This document shows, piece after piece, positions 13,716-13,929 of a stretch of DNA of 13,929 bases. The notes below the pieces were generated by a model. That model was given only the letters and a program-made list of their open reading frames with translations. It was not told the DNA's origin and searched no databases. This DNA is from MADRE2 sp964397015. GTDB lineage: Bacteria; Desulfobacterota; Desulfobacteria; Desulfobacterales; Desulfobacteraceae. Position 1 is the first letter of the stretch; every line of letters begins with the position of its first letter. The translations under genes were made by a program, and so were the position numbers. The DNA is taken from contig CAYNHL010000097.1 in NCBI GenBank assembly GCA_964397015.1, forward strand, positions 1 through 13,929, written 5' to 3'.

Positions 13716-13903
13716 TTCCTGTACCTCCCATATCCTTAATCTTCCTTTTTTAATCTTTTCATTTAACAATGCGTTATAGAAATATTATTTATCAGTCATT
13801 CAATCATTTTCCATCACCCATCCGGGGGGTTTTAATATTTTTCTTGTATTTTTTTTTCCCAGTGACTAATGAAAAACTAATAACGATAACTTAAAGGTGT
13901 CCC

Positions 13904-13929
13904 ATGCCTGTAAAAGCCTTTTCTGAATT
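13904..13929 (+). CDS. Possible start of a plus-strand gene leaving the window
   Basis: AAAGGTG (13893-13899) precedes an ATG at 13904 that opens MPVKAFSE before the window ends. The spacing is right, but only eight codons are visible. The opening resembles the N-terminus of NhaA-type Na+/H+ antiporters (KxFxEFLxLE follows there), which is only a guess. The 188 bases between it and the ferredoxin-like start would hold divergent promoters; I see an A+T-rich stretch and no strong -35/-10 pair. Confidence 0.3.

Noticed and set aside
1..13929. CRISPR array, tRNA or rRNA genes, or a defence island
   Set aside because: No regularly spaced repeats, no cloverleaf or rRNA-like stretches, and no recognisable nuclease, helicase, toxin or reverse transcriptase genes were found.

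Overview
The window looks like chromosomal DNA of an anaerobic, sulfate-reducer-like bacterium (Desulfobacterota, Desulfobacteraceae-like). The inference rests on gene content: an FmdE-family protein with a zinc ribbon, a rubrerythrin-type ferritin-like protein, a cysteine-rich ferredoxin, a cytoplasmic PAS/PAS hybrid histidine kinase with Cys motifs, and a secreted von Willebrand A (VWA) protein. There are no rRNA or tRNA genes and no CRISPR array. I found no complete novel defence or mobile system. What stands out is a mosaic of intact genes separated by truncated gene heads and mobile-element fragments.

Left part (1-1624, a scar region): the N-terminus of a PAS sensor protein (from 127) runs into a 5'-truncated ISAzo13-type transposase (to 1366). 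This is followed by the 5' end of a group II intron on the minus strand (about 1440-1569), lying just upstream of the next gene. Next comes a 980-residue secreted protein (1625-4567) with an N-terminal DUF4412-like domain, a central VWA domain and four C-terminal repeats. Its VWA module is much richer in G+C than its flanks. The 499 bases after it hold no convincing gene but several perfect inverted repeats.

Middle (5067-9698): a hybrid histidine kinase overlaps a macro-domain (ADP-ribose hydrolase-type) gene by 4 nt, and they convergently face an FmdE-like gene. Divergent from fmdE is a rubrerythrin-like gene whose 3' end overlaps an AraC/GyrI-type regulator. That regulator lacks the C-terminal half of its effector domain. 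The fmdE ribosome-binding site lies inside a perfect 9-bp inverted repeat.

Right part (9830-13929): a G+C-rich group II PLP-dependent decarboxylase (minus strand) sits between two gene heads whose bodies are missing. One is a plus-strand start reading MSSEISLNPVGKI (9830). The other is a 34-codon minus-strand ORF with a perfect Shine-Dalgarno that resembles the N-terminus of an O-methyltransferase and overlaps the decarboxylase start. Upstream lies a secreted MsrA-MsrB fusion with its own 5' leader. Then come a small unknown gene with a terminator, and a ferredoxin-like protein carrying about 18 cysteines in four clusters. A plus-strand gene may begin at 13904 and leave the window.

Working together: the methionine sulfoxide reductase, rubrerythrin and ferredoxin fit oxidative-stress and electron-transfer roles in an anaerobe. 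The kinase/macro pair may link sensing to ADP-ribose metabolism, but that is inference.
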